DNA from: a virus
DNA: 27,815 nucleotides
Strand: one strand, 5' to 3'
Virus record (IMG/VR): IMGVR_UViG_3300018422_000010
Coordinates: 1-27,815 of that record
A program made the translations under genes and the position numbers. The notes under the pieces are model-generated. The model worked only from the letters and a program-made list of their open reading frames with translations. It was not told where the DNA came from and did not search any database. Position 1 is the first letter of the stretch; every line of letters begins with the position of its first letter. Shown in pieces: positions 1-8,243 of the stretch.

Positions 1-315
1 ATCCCGAGCCGCGCAGACGGCGAGGGACCTCGCAACAAAATCCTCGCGCTAGCGCAAACGGGAAAATGTTCAACCACTCCGCTGCGTGGCCCCGTCTTTG
101 GTTCTTTGGAAATCGATCGGTGAGCAGGGATAGGAGGTTGGAGAATTTATGACAAAGGTCGTAGAATTTTGAGGGTGGAATGGGGCGTTAGCTGTCTTCG
201 TAGGTCTGAGCGAAGCGAAGGTCGATATTCCCCATTGTAGCGCGCGCGCCGGACGGAAAATTTCGGGGCCGAAGGTCGGAGAATCGGTTTCCAAAAGCGC
301 CACGAAGTTTCTTAA
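1..315. other. Non-coding flank with short degenerate repeats
   Basis: I see no convincing gene here. The one leftward open frame (70-303) starts at a GTG, has no recognisable domain and has low-complexity composition. The extreme left end (1-33) resembles the palindromic extragenic repeats built on CTCGGGAT and GAGGGACCTC that occur in many soil-bacterial chromosomes. At 201-222 there is GGTCTGAGCGAAGCGAAGG, another extragenic style. A motif close to AGGTYGKAGAAT recurs at about 135, 156 and 273, with a weaker copy at 219. Since this lies just beyond the terminator of the late operon, it is either the terminal region of the phage genome (where Mu-type transposases bind repeats) or flanking host DNA. 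I cannot place an exact junction. Confidence 0.5.
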
Positions 316-370
316 AACGACACGTTCAGGGGCCTTTCCTGGCCCCGGAATCGGGCCTGAACGTGTCGTT
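316..370 (-). terminator. Terminator at the end of the late operon
   Basis: There is a perfect 15-bp inverted repeat: AACGACACGTTCAGG at 316-330 and its reverse complement at 356-370. The 25-base loop contains a smaller GGGGCC/GGCCCC hairpin (329-346). Read leftward, the stem is followed by TTTTAAG, a short T tract, so it fits an intrinsic terminator for the leftward operon. It overlaps the last 15 codons of the final gene, whose stop codon (326-328) lies inside the left arm. Confidence 0.7.
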
Positions 371-631
371 GCCGCTGAACCACCAGGCGGACCACCCGAG
401 GAACGCGAGCGGGCAGACGATTGAAACCGCGATGGGAGGGTCGAAAACGAAGTCCCCTAAGACGAAGCGGACGAAGATCGGCTCGGGGGCGAACTCGGCG
501 ACGAACGGAACGACCGCGAACCAATAGCCAAGCGCGACGACGATCAGGACTACGAACCACTTCAGGAGCTTCATTTGGGCGCGGTCTGAACTTATCTCGT
601 CTGTGATGTCACGGAAGGGATGAAGCTTCAT
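326..631 (-). CDS. Small two-helix membrane protein, last gene of the late operon
   Basis: This encodes 101 residues with two hydrophobic segments, about 23-45 (rich in Val, Leu and aromatics) and about 66-85, separated by a short acidic stretch. The C-terminal tail is hydrophilic (GNDTFRPDSGARKGP). The start at 631 shares an ATGA with the stop of the tail-hub gene, which supports it; an internal Met at codon 20 (574), just before the first helix, is an alternative. I do not recognise a family. Two membrane helices and a late-operon position allow a second holin or antiholin, but a superinfection-exclusion or unknown membrane role is equally possible. The end of the coding sequence is part of the terminator stem, so its last 15 codons are constrained by RNA structure. 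Confidence 0.7.
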   Translation of the reverse strand: MKLHPFRDITDEISSDRAQMKLLKWFVVLIVVALGYWFAVVPFVAEFAPEPIFVRFVLGDFVFDPPIAVSIVCPLAFLGWSAWWFSGNDTFRPDSGARKGP

Positions 632-3087
632 CGTGTGTAGGCCCGGAAGTTGGTGAACGAAACTGAGCCGGAAGCGGATGCGACCTGGAAGGAAACGCCG
701 TCAGCGGTCTCGCGCGTGGCTCCGATGGTGGCCACCGAAGTATAAGTGTAGAGCCCGCCGACCGGGAGATCGACGCGGATCTCCGTCGACTCGTTCGTTC
801 CGTCCGGTTTGCTCTTCAACTGCGTGCCGATGAGCTTGACGGCGACGACGTGGATGCCGAGCAGGCCGCCCAAGCCGGTCCTGAGATCGAACTGCGTCAC
901 GGTAAACTCGCCCTCGGCGTGCGTCGTTTCCGAGTAGGCGGTCGCGCCGCCGTTGGCGGTCCGGCGAGCGGTCTTACTGATCGACGCTCCGATCGCCGCG
1001 ATATCGGACACCTGCGTTGTGTCGGGTGGATCGCCACCGAGCTGAACAAAAACCGGTGAAAGCGGCGTGCCCGGATAGCCAGGAGGAAACGGCAGCTCGC
1101 CGGTGTCGGTATTTGATTCGCCGGAGTGACGGATGTTCGAGACAACGTAAAGGAATGGATTGTAATCGGTGTGCGGCGGCTCTGGCGGCGCGGGCGGCTC
1201 GGTGGGCGGGAAGGAGGGCGGGATCGGAGGATTGGTCGGAATATTATCGTTGGCGGCCGGCGCGCTCATACTGCCGCTCTGGCGGATGCCGACCGGACCG
1301 AGCTGCCGAGGCGGCGAGATGGTCAGCTCGGTCCGGAAGAAAGTGCCCTCGGCGTTCTCCAGCGGAAAGAGATTCTCGACGCTCTCCTCGACGTTCATGC
1401 TGGCCGCCGCCCACGCCGGCACGCCATTCGCGACGGCGAGCGTGCGGCTGAGCCAAAGGACGGGGTCCGTTTCGTCGGCGAGCAGACTGATCCGGCCTTC
1501 AAAGGGCGCGACGGCGTATTCATTATAGATGGCGCCAGCGATCCCGATCGGCTCAGCTTCTTCGTCGACGACCCCGTCGTCGCCTTCGATAACGTAGGTG
1601 CCATTGACGCCGAGCGTGATGACGAGCGCTCCGATGCCATTCGGATCAGGGCCGGCCTCGTCTTTTTCGAGGGTAAGGAATTGAAACCCGGTCCGGCGAT
1701 GGACGCGGAGATAATTGACGGTGACTCCCGTCAGGACAAGATCTCGGCGCGGATTCAATTCGATCTCGCGAACCATCGCGTCGGCGATGTCCAGGGTGAG
1801 GAGCTCGCGGTTGGGGCGCGAGCGAATATTAATTTCGGGCGGGTCGACCGAGTAATCCCAAAAGATGGAGCTGCCCGGATTGAACGCGAAAAGCCGGATG
1901 ATGAGATCGGCGCAGGTCGTATCGCGATAAGTCTGGCGCGGACCGGCGATCGATGAATCGATCGTGCCAATGGCAATGGGCGCACCCTTCTCGATGGCGT
2001 ATTCGAGGATCTCGATAACCTGGTCTCGGGTGTCGATGCGGTTGCCCTCGGCGTCCACGCCGGTCGTGACCACGGACGAGTAACGCGTGACCTGCTCGAA
2101 ATCGGTGATCTGGAGCCCGTCCGGATCGGCCGGATCGGGATTGGCCGTCGGCACGAGAACGAAGCCGGCCGGCCGCTGGTAGACGAGCTTTTCGAGGTAA
2201 TGCCAGGGACCGGCCAGGATGAGAGTTGTGCCTTCGGCCTTGCCATAAGCGCCGCGGCGTTCGCCGACGACGAGGCCGCAAAAGAAAGTCGCCGGAATGT
2301 CGACGAGCGGCGCGCCCGCGCCTGCGAGGGCGCCGTAGAATTCAAACTCCGTCAGGTTGAAATAATTGTCTCCGGCCGCGTTCAATCCGGTTTGGAGGAC
2401 GCGGAGCCAGCGATAGGAAGCCGCGTTGCCCTGATTCGGCGTATATGTTCCCCACGAGAGAGAAGTCGCGGCCATGGTCGTATCGGCAACGCGGAGATCG
2501 ATATCGTCCCACGTCGCGGCGGACGCGCCGTCATCGTCATTGGTGGCCACGTCATTGCTCCCCTGGAGCTTGAAATTGCGGAGCGCGTGCGAGCCGCCCT
2601 CCCATGCCATGTTTTGGATGGAGTATTTCGAGACGGAGAGGGAGATGCCCGCGCCGAGATCGAACATGACGTAAGTCCCGGCCGTGTTGCTCGTCCAGGG
2701 CGTGGATCCCGTCGCGCGATCGACAAATGCGTCCGCTTCCGCGCCGCCGCCGTGATTGGTAAAAAATCCGGCGAGCCTGGCCGCGGTAATCGGGTTCTCC
2801 CATGCGACGGCGCCGGCATCCGTGCCGAGAAAATAAAAGGCGCCGTTATCGTCGCCGTCCGAATCATGGACCAGCTCGATCAAGTCGACACCGAGGTCGC
2901 GTTCGAGCCGCAAAACTTCATCGGGATCGAAGGGCAGATTGCCGAGCAGATCCACGCCGGGAAAGCCGAGCGTGAGAGTATCGAGCCCGGAATTGATCCG
3001 GCGCAGGGAAGCGGAGCCGACGCGCCAGTCCTGAAGCGAGCGGGTATCGTCGGCGTTGGACCGGGCGAGTTTCCAGGAGAGCGGCAT
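628..3087 (-). CDS. Tail hub/baseplate protein with inserted discoidin-like domain
   Basis: This 819-residue protein follows the tape measure gene, the usual place for the tail-tip hub. Residues about 85-253 look like an F5/8 type C (discoidin) domain of the BTBD9/HECTD1 type. Visible pieces are NGAFYFLGTD, a WENP, MFDLG, LRNFKLQGSND, YRWLRVLQTG and FEFYG, in the family's order. From about 255 to 560 the sequence resembles hub proteins of the late-control D / gp27-like class (for example TTLILAGPWHYLEKLVYQ and later DLVLTGVTVNYLR). A Pro-rich linker (PPIPPSFPPTEPPAPPEPP) then leads to a C-terminal beta-rich Thr/Ser/Gly region. The hub probably closes the tail tube, and the discoidin-like domain probably binds a surface glycan. 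The start lies 4 bases past the tape measure stop. Hub assignment rests on position and overall look; the discoidin call is stronger. Confidence 0.75.
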   Translation of the reverse strand: MPLSWKLARSNADDTRSLQDWRVGSASLRRINSGLDTLTLGFPGVDLLGNLPFDPDEVLRLERDLGVDLIELVHDSDGDDNGAFYFLGTDAGAVAWENPITAARLAGFFTNHGGGAEADAFVDRATGSTPWTSNTAGTYVMFDLGAGISLSVSKYSIQNMAWEGGSHALRNFKLQGSNDVATNDDDGASAATWDDIDLRVADTTMAATSLSWGTYTPNQGNAASYRWLRVLQTGLNAAGDNYFNLTEFEFYGALAGAGAPLVDIPATFFCGLVVGERRGAYGKAEGTTLILAGPWHYLEKLVYQRPAGFVLVPTANPDPADPDGLQITDFEQVTRYSSVVTTGVDAEGNRIDTRDQVIEILEYAIEKGAPIAIGTIDSSIAGPRQTYRDTTCADLIIRLFAFNPGSSIFWDYSVDPPEINIRSRPNRELLTLDIADAMVREIELNPRRDLVLTGVTVNYLRVHRRTGFQFLTLEKDEAGPDPNGIGALVITLGVNGTYVIEGDDGVVDEEAEPIGIAGAIYNEYAVAPFEGRISLLADETDPVLWLSRTLAVANGVPAWAAASMNVEESVENLFPLENAEGTFFRTELTISPPRQLGPVGIRQSGSMSAPAANDNIPTNPPIPPSFPPTEPPAPPEPPHTDYNPFLYVVSNIRHSGESNTDTGELPFPPGYPGTPLSPVFVQLGGDPPDTTQVSDIAAIGASISKTARRTANGGATAYSETTHAEGEFTVTQFDLRTGLGGLLGIHVVAVKLIGTQLKSKPDGTNESTEIRVDLPVGGLYTYTSVATIGATRETADGVSFQVASASGSVSFTNFRAYTR

Positions 3088-3091
3088 TGCG

Positions 3092-5092
3092 TCAGGGAGT
3101 TACCCGCTCGTTCGCGGAGATTCGGATCGCGAGTTTGTCTATTTGCCGCTGAAGGTCAGCCTTGGCCGCATTTTGGAGCTGAGCCAGGGTTGAAAACCCG
3201 CTGATGGTCACCCCATTGAACCCGGCGAGAGCCGCGCCGAGATTGGTGATCTCCGTTTCCATTTGGGTCGTCGCCGCCGCCACGTTTTCCTTGATGGGAT
3301 CAGCCGCGTCGGCCAGGGCGAGTGGGATGGTTTGGAGACTCTCGTCGACCACGGTAAAGCCTCTGAGCGCGGTCTCGACAATCTGATCGATCGAGAGAGG
3401 GATAGGGCGAAGCGCTTCGCGCGTCCGGTTTTCCAGCCTGGCCGCCAGAGCATCCAGCTCGCGCGAGAGCGGTTCAGTCTGGCTCTTGCGTTCCAGGGTA
3501 TCGCTTTGCCGGCGCAGATCGGCGGGATCGCTGATCGGTTTCGGAGCGGGCTTTGGCGCAGCCGCCACTGGCGCGTCCGCTTTCGCGCGTGCTTCCGCCG
3601 CGAGCTTTATTTCGCCGAGCAGCCGCAATTCTTCCGCCAGAAGTTTTTGCCGGGCGGTCAGCGGGACATTCGGTTTTTCCAGCTCCGTCTTGATTTCCGC
3701 GATCCGCTTGATCCGGTCCGGCTGAAGCTGCTGATCGGCGGCGGCGGTCTGCTTCAGCTTGTCTTCGAGCGTGGCGTATTCGACCGCGAGCCCGATGATT
3801 TGCTTTCGCGTTTCCTTGCTGAGTCCGGCCGTTTTTGAGAGTTCAAAGAGCGCGTTGGAATCGGCGAACTTCAGGCCGGGCAGTGAGCGGCCGGCTTCGG
3901 TGCGGACGCGATCAATTTCCTCACGCAAAGCTTTCAGTTGTTCGGCCAACGGCAATTTGGCGAGCGCGCGATTTAAGAACTGGCGCTCGATCGTTTCCAG
4001 ATTTTGCAGATCGATGGCCGCTCCGCTGGCCGAATCGCTCACGTCGTCGAGCGCGGAAGCGAACGTGCTGGACTTCTTCTTCGCCTCGTCTGCCGCGGCC
4101 GCGGCGTCAGTTTCCGCCTGGACGAGCTTTTGAATCTCCGGCTCCGTCATCGTCAACTGCCGGTAGTATTCCTGATAGCCGGTCCCGACGACCTGAATGA
4201 ATTTCCCCGCGGCAACAGTGAGCTTGTTCTGGAATTTCTCCAGGGTGTCGTTCGCCTCGGCGAGTGCCGTCGTCGTTTCCTTATTGAAGACGCCCATCGC
4301 TGCGCCGAGCGCCCGGATTCTCTCCGGACCAAGCTCCATCGTGGTAAAGAGATCCTTGGAACTCTTGCCCATAACCGCGACCACGTCGGCGTAAGTCCGG
4401 CCGCGATCGTTGCTCGTCGAAACGGCCTCGGCGATTTTATAGAAGAGCTGGTCCGGCGACAGATTTTTGAGATCGTCGACGCTGATGCCGAGCCCATCGA
4501 AGTGTTCGCGGAGAGGGCCAGCCTTGTCGATGGCGCCTTGCGCGCTGATCTGGACTTTCGAGAGCGCGTCCGCCGTCCCCTGGAGCGAGCCGTTGTTACG
4601 TGCTGCCACATTCCCGATTATCTGAAGCTCTTCCGGTAACACTCCGGCACGGCTAGCGAGATCTTCGATCTGATCCGCAAGCTCGACCGAAGTTCTACCG
4701 TAATTTCGTAGAGCGTTCGTCGCGGAGCTGATGGCATTCGCAGCCAGGACGCCGCCTGTGACGCCGCCAAAGATGCCGCTGGTCTGTTTCGATACTTTGT
4801 CGAGCTTGACGTTATCGAGGGCCTGGAGCTGCGCGCGGAGCGCGGCCGCGTCCCGGCCGGCTTCCTCTTCGGCCCTGATGAGCTGGCGGAATTCCTTTTC
4901 GACCCGATCGATCTGCTCAGGCGTGAGCTGCTTCAGCTTGCCGACGAACGCAGCGGTCGCGCGATCGCCTTTGGTGACGGCGTCGACAATCTTTTCCCCG
5001 GCCTGCGCGGTTTTCTCCAGCGCGTCCTGAGTCAGCTCCGCGCCGCTCGGATCGCCGGTCGTTCGGATGTGAACGTTATAAGGCTCGCCCAT
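3092..5092 (-). CDS. Tail tape measure protein
   Basis: This 666-residue, strongly helical protein has long charged coiled-coil stretches (about 30-105, 330-500 and 530-660). A small-residue hydrophobic patch near 107-132 contains GIFGGVTGGVLAANAISS. The central segment is typical of tape measure proteins (ELADQIEDLASRAGV, then DLKNLSPDQLFYKIAEAV and VMGKSSKDLFTTM). An Ala/Pro linker lies near 510-535. Tape measures span the tail tube and set its length; at roughly 0.15 nm per residue this length would give a tail of about 100 nm, which is an inference. It lies between the fiber and hub genes. No murein hydrolase domain is visible. The start at 5092 is 10 bases after the fiber stop. Confidence 0.88.
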   Translation of the reverse strand: MGEPYNVHIRTTGDPSGAELTQDALEKTAQAGEKIVDAVTKGDRATAAFVGKLKQLTPEQIDRVEKEFRQLIRAEEEAGRDAAALRAQLQALDNVKLDKVSKQTSGIFGGVTGGVLAANAISSATNALRNYGRTSVELADQIEDLASRAGVLPEELQIIGNVAARNNGSLQGTADALSKVQISAQGAIDKAGPLREHFDGLGISVDDLKNLSPDQLFYKIAEAVSTSNDRGRTYADVVAVMGKSSKDLFTTMELGPERIRALGAAMGVFNKETTTALAEANDTLEKFQNKLTVAAGKFIQVVGTGYQEYYRQLTMTEPEIQKLVQAETDAAAAADEAKKKSSTFASALDDVSDSASGAAIDLQNLETIERQFLNRALAKLPLAEQLKALREEIDRVRTEAGRSLPGLKFADSNALFELSKTAGLSKETRKQIIGLAVEYATLEDKLKQTAAADQQLQPDRIKRIAEIKTELEKPNVPLTARQKLLAEELRLLGEIKLAAEARAKADAPVAAAPKPAPKPISDPADLRRQSDTLERKSQTEPLSRELDALAARLENRTREALRPIPLSIDQIVETALRGFTVVDESLQTIPLALADAADPIKENVAAATTQMETEITNLGAALAGFNGVTISGFSTLAQLQNAAKADLQRQIDKLAIRISANERVTP

Positions 5093-5102
5093 CTGCTGCG
5101 CA

Positions 5103-6329
5103 TCACTTCCCGACCCATCCGGTATTGCCCGTGCCGCTTTGCTTCACATACCAGCTCGTTCCAGCGCCGCCGTCCGTCCTGGAATGGAACGAGCCGACGT
5201 TGGCGGTAACGACGCCTTCCGGCGAGCCGGAGCCTTCGGTCCAGGTGCAACTGCCAATTTTAAAGCCGGTGGTCGATCGAGTCTGTCCTACGACGTGCAA
5301 CTTGTTCGTGATATCGGTTTGCGTAACGGAGCCGGGATCGAAGCCGATTCCGATATTCGTCGACGGTCCAGCCAGGTTGATATGCTTGGCGACAGATCCG
5401 TCGTTATTGATGCCGTCGATGTTCGCGACGTTGGTGATGCCGACGATGAAACGGAACGAAGTTTTAGAGGAATCGCCGAGACCCGCTGAGTCGCCGAAGA
5501 TGATCTGACGATTCCCGGTCCCGTTGTGAGACAGCGCGAGCATTATCCCGTTGGTGTTATCAACGGAAGAATCCAGCGCGGTCCCGTTCAAAACGAGCGA
5601 GGCGTTCGCGGCCGAAGAAGATTGCGCCTTTACGTTGACGAAAGTAGCGGGCAGGCGCGCGGCGGGGACCGTGCCGCTGGCAAGGTTGGTCGCGTTGAGC
5701 GCCGTCAGATTCACGCCGGACGCAGCCGGCAGCGTCGCAGGGAAACGCGCGTCGGGTAACGTGCCGCTGGCAAGGTTGGTCGCGTTGAGCGCGGTCAGAT
5801 TCACGCCGGAGGCAGCCGGCAGCGTCGCAGGGAAACGCGCGTCGGGAACTGTGCCGCTGGCAAGGTTGGTCGCGTTGAGCGCCGTCAGATTCACGCCGGA
5901 CGCAGCCGGCAGCGTCGCAGGGAAACGCGCGTCGGGAACTGTGCCGCTGGCGAGGTTGGTCGCGTTGAGCGCCGTCAGATTCACGCCGGACGCAGCCGGC
6001 AGCGTCGCAGGGAAACGCGCGTCGGGCACTGTGCCGCTCGTCAGGTCCGTCGCGCTGCGTGTAACGAGATCCGCGAGGCTCGAGGAAGTCTTGCTCACTT
6101 TCGCCCACGGAATCTGGGCGTCGTCGAAGATCAGATTCGACGCGGCGAAATTGAAAGTCGATCCGGCTTCGCCGGTGAAGGTGACTCCGGTCTTCACGGC
6201 GAAGGTGCCGCTCCGGATCTGCGAGGCGCCGTCGACGGTGAGATGCTTTATGGGAGTGTCAGCGAAACCGGAAAGAGTGGAAAGGCAGAGGAGTAATGGA
6301 GTGATGGAGTGATGGAGTAATTTTTTCAT
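5103..6329 (-). CDS. Repeat-containing tail fiber with N-terminal signal peptide
   Basis: This encodes 408 residues. The N-terminus (MKKLLHHSITPLLLCLSTLS, then GFADTP) looks like a Sec signal peptide. Residues about 100-220 are four near-identical 30-residue repeats containing SGTVPDARFPATLPAASGV and NLTALNATNLA, of the kind found in phage fibers and trimeric beta-helical shafts. The C-terminus ends with GSPEGVVTANVGSFHSRTDG and YVKQSGTGNTGWVGK, a tip motif shared by many phage receptor-binding fibers. The start shares an ATGA with the upstream gene, so the signal peptide is in the natural reading frame and not an annotation artefact. A signal peptide on a virion fiber is odd: either it is a host-derived exported protein or the leader came from the TGGAGTGA-type repeat that encodes it (6290-6320). 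Fiber role is well supported; export is a prediction. Confidence 0.82.
   Translation of the reverse strand: MKKLLHHSITPLLLCLSTLSGFADTPIKHLTVDGASQIRSGTFAVKTGVTFTGEAGSTFNFAASNLIFDDAQIPWAKVSKTSSSLADLVTRSATDLTSGTVPDARFPATLPAASGVNLTALNATNLASGTVPDARFPATLPAASGVNLTALNATNLASGTVPDARFPATLPAASGVNLTALNATNLASGTLPDARFPATLPAASGVNLTALNATNLASGTVPAARLPATFVNVKAQSSSAANASLVLNGTALDSSVDNTNGIMLALSHNGTGNRQIIFGDSAGLGDSSKTSFRFIVGITNVANIDGINNDGSVAKHINLAGPSTNIGIGFDPGSVTQTDITNKLHVVGQTRSTTGFKIGSCTWTEGSGSPEGVVTANVGSFHSRTDGGAGTSWYVKQSGTGNTGWVGK
5671..6059 (-). repeat. 90-bp tandem repeat in the fiber gene (4 full copies plus a partial)
   Basis: Four consecutive 90-bp units (5671-5760, 5761-5850, 5851-5940, 5941-6030) differ at only a few bases each, and a partial fifth unit continues to about 6059. 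The unit length is a multiple of three, so copy number can change by slippage or recombination without breaking the fiber frame. Synonymous differences between copies are very few, which indicates recent expansion or ongoing homogenisation. Confidence 0.95.
6290..6320 (-). repeat. Degenerate TGGAGTGA-type short tandem repeat
   Basis: The plus strand reads GAGTAATGGAGTGATGGAGT followed by GATGGAGTAAT, a 7-8 base unit repeated about four times. Read leftward it encodes HHSITPLLL in the signal peptide of the fiber. A related tract is at 11399-11428. This style of repeat is familiar to me from intergenic regions of Verrucomicrobiota genomes, which is recall and not something I could search. Confidence 0.75.
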
Positions 6330-7006
6330 GGTGCAATGCCGATGGCGATCCAGGGGAGTTTATGATTGGCGTCGGGGGTGACGTTACTGAGCTCGACGGT
6401 GAAACCGTTCACGTCGGTGAGATCGTCGCGAATCGTGGCGAAAAGGTTCGAGCCGCTGCCGTCGGGCTTGGCGATGCCGGCGTGAACAACGACGGTCGTT
6501 CCAGGCGGGAAGCTCTGGCTAAAGACGACGGCCTTCGATTCGATGCCGCTGGCCAGCGCTTCTTTGCCGCGTAGGATCATGGCTTCACCGCCAATCAGGA
6601 AGTCGGGCGGAACGTCCGTCGTCGCCTCGCCGGCCTGGATGGTGTAGGCGACGACCACCGACACGCCGCCGAAGATGCCGAGCGGACTCGACGAAAGAAT
6701 CGCGTTCGGCATGAACACATCTTCCGAAGTCTCGCCCTGAACGCCGCACTCGATCTGACAGAGCGCGCTCTTCGGCAGGAGTGAGTAATGCGTCAGGAGA
6801 TAAATTTGCGCTTCGACGTGCGTCGCAAATTTCCGTTCCACTTCGAACGAGAGAGAGACCTGGGTGTTGCCGAGATGATAAAACTGCTTCGCGGCGGCGC
6901 GGACGATGTCCACGGCCTCGACGACCGTCTCTCCGTTGACGGAAACATTCCTCGCCGGATAATCGCTCCAGTCTGTGAGCTGGATTCCGCCGAAGTGGAT
7001 TTTCAT
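6326..7006 (-). CDS. Putative minor tail protein
   Basis: This 226-residue protein sits between the major tail protein and the fiber/tape-measure genes. The N-terminal part (FGGIQLTDWSDYPARNVSVN, then EVERKFATHVEAQIYLLTHY) is beta-rich and resembles small tail-tube-associated proteins by composition. The C-terminal half is also beta-rich and ends with NHKLPWIAIGIAP. I do not recognise a named family. Position suggests a minor tail component, or a protein filling the slot where tail-assembly chaperones normally lie, although no frameshift pair is visible. Its stop overlaps the fiber start (ATGA). Confidence 0.65.
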   Translation of the reverse strand: MKIHFGGIQLTDWSDYPARNVSVNGETVVEAVDIVRAAAKQFYHLGNTQVSLSFEVERKFATHVEAQIYLLTHYSLLPKSALCQIECGVQGETSEDVFMPNAILSSSPLGIFGGVSVVVAYTIQAGEATTDVPPDFLIGGEAMILRGKEALASGIESKAVVFSQSFPPGTTVVVHAGIAKPDGSGSNLFATIRDDLTDVNGFTVELSNVTPDANHKLPWIAIGIAP

Positions 7007-7028
7007 TCACGGCGCGTCCGGTCGCTGA

Positions 7029-8243
7029 TTACGGCGCGGCGGTCCCGATGTAGAAGAGAGGATTCAGCACGCCGCCTGCCCCGATCGAGCGGCTCGTGAC
7101 CCATTCGAGATCGGGGATGCGCTGCTTCGTCGCGCCGAAGATTTGTCCCGCCTTCCGTAGATTGGCGGCATACAACCGGAAGAAGACTCCGTCGCCGACA
7201 ATGTCGAGATCGTGCGCGCCAGTGCTCAAGCGGCGGCCGCGGCCGGAGTTCGTTCCCTGGACAACGGCGGCCGCGAGCATCTGCGCTTCGGTGATTCCTT
7301 GCGGAAGTCCGGTGGCCGTGACAGTCAGGCCGCCGAAAGCGGTATCGTAGTGCCCGGCGGCATCGCCGGTGTCTTCCGTGAGCGTCAGACCGAAAGCGAC
7401 CTTGATTCCTTCGCGCGTCTCGAAGTTCGACCAGGGCGTCAGCTCCAACTTGACCACGCGCGCGCTGACCTGGGTTGCCTTCAGGGCCGTTCCGCCTGGA
7501 AAATCCGTGAAGGCCGCCGCGAAGTCGGTTGCGTCGATATCGTTGTCCGGATCGGTCACAACGAAACCGTCGTAATAATTCCCGGTGACAGTGACATCGT
7601 CGATGAATGCGATCGTGCGCAGCTTCGTCTGGACGGTCGCTGCATCGGCAAGCGACGCGAGCCCGCCTCCGGTCGCCGCGTTTCCGTCATAGCTCGGCAG
7701 CCATGTCCCGGCGCTGAGCCAGCGCGCAGCGTAAGCCTGGACGATCAGCTGCGTCGGATCGTAGGGCAGCGCCTCGAGATCGATCGCGTTCGCTGCCTGG
7801 GCGAAGAGACGCTCCGCTGATTCCGGGGCGGTATTGTTCGCGCCGATCATTTGAAATTCGCAATCGCCGAGCAGCGTGTCGGTCGCGGTAAAAGATAGAT
7901 CCGGCATCTTCGAGAGCGCGGCCGCCTTAAAGGTCGTTTGCGCTTGGGCATCGTCGAGCGGCTGAATCAGGAGTGGATAATCCGCGTCGCCGAAGATCGA
8001 GGCTCCGATCGGAGTCGAAGCGTAAGGGAACAAGACGCCCAGATGTTCGAACTCGCCGACCGGGCGAAACTTCGTGGTCGCTTTGACTCCCTGGCGGACT
8101 TGCGTCAGCTCGCCGAAAGCGGAGCTGGGCATTCCCTTTGTTTCATGGTTCAGGTCGACGACGATGTCTTCCTTGCTGAAAAAAACTCCGCCGCGATGAG
8201 TGACCATGGCGGGGCCGCGGCTGATGACTAAACGATCGATCAT
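7029..8243 (-). CDS. Major tail (tube) protein
   Basis: This 404-residue protein begins MIDRLVISRGPAMVTHRGGV. I chose the start at 8243 because it shares an ATGA with the upstream gene; an in-frame upstream Met at 8288 would intrude into that gene. The protein is beta-rich with few charged helices and with features of tube proteins, including FETREGIKVAFGLTLTEDTG and a C-terminal segment naming no enzyme motif. It follows the head-tail joining genes and precedes the tape measure, the standard slot for the tube subunit. It is larger than most tube proteins, so an added Ig-like or decoration domain is possible (about residues 200-330). No sheath gene accompanies it, which argues for a non-contractile tail. 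Confidence 0.7.
   Translation of the reverse strand: MIDRLVISRGPAMVTHRGGVFFSKEDIVVDLNHETKGMPSSAFGELTQVRQGVKATTKFRPVGEFEHLGVLFPYASTPIGASIFGDADYPLLIQPLDDAQAQTTFKAAALSKMPDLSFTATDTLLGDCEFQMIGANNTAPESAERLFAQAANAIDLEALPYDPTQLIVQAYAARWLSAGTWLPSYDGNAATGGGLASLADAATVQTKLRTIAFIDDVTVTGNYYDGFVVTDPDNDIDATDFAAAFTDFPGGTALKATQVSARVVKLELTPWSNFETREGIKVAFGLTLTEDTGDAAGHYDTAFGGLTVTATGLPQGITEAQMLAAAVVQGTNSGRGRRLSTGAHDLDIVGDGVFFRLYAANLRKAGQIFGATKQRIPDLEWVTSRSIGAGGVLNPLFYIGTAAP

Noticed and set aside
70-303. Leftward 77-codon ORF beyond the terminator
   Set aside because: GTG start, no domain, sequence resembling extragenic repeats, and located after the operon terminator.
2200-3204. Long rightward ORF (334 codons) opposite the tail-hub gene
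   Set aside because: It is antisense to a gene with recognisable domains; Arg/Glu-rich composition is typical of GC-rich shadow frames.
5671-6059. Possible CRISPR-like array
   Set aside because: Units are contiguous 90-bp copies without unique spacers and are in frame inside the fiber gene.
7029-8243. Contractile tail sheath
   Set aside because: No partner tube gene, no baseplate wedge or spike genes follow, and the tape measure/hub arrangement fits a non-contractile tail better.
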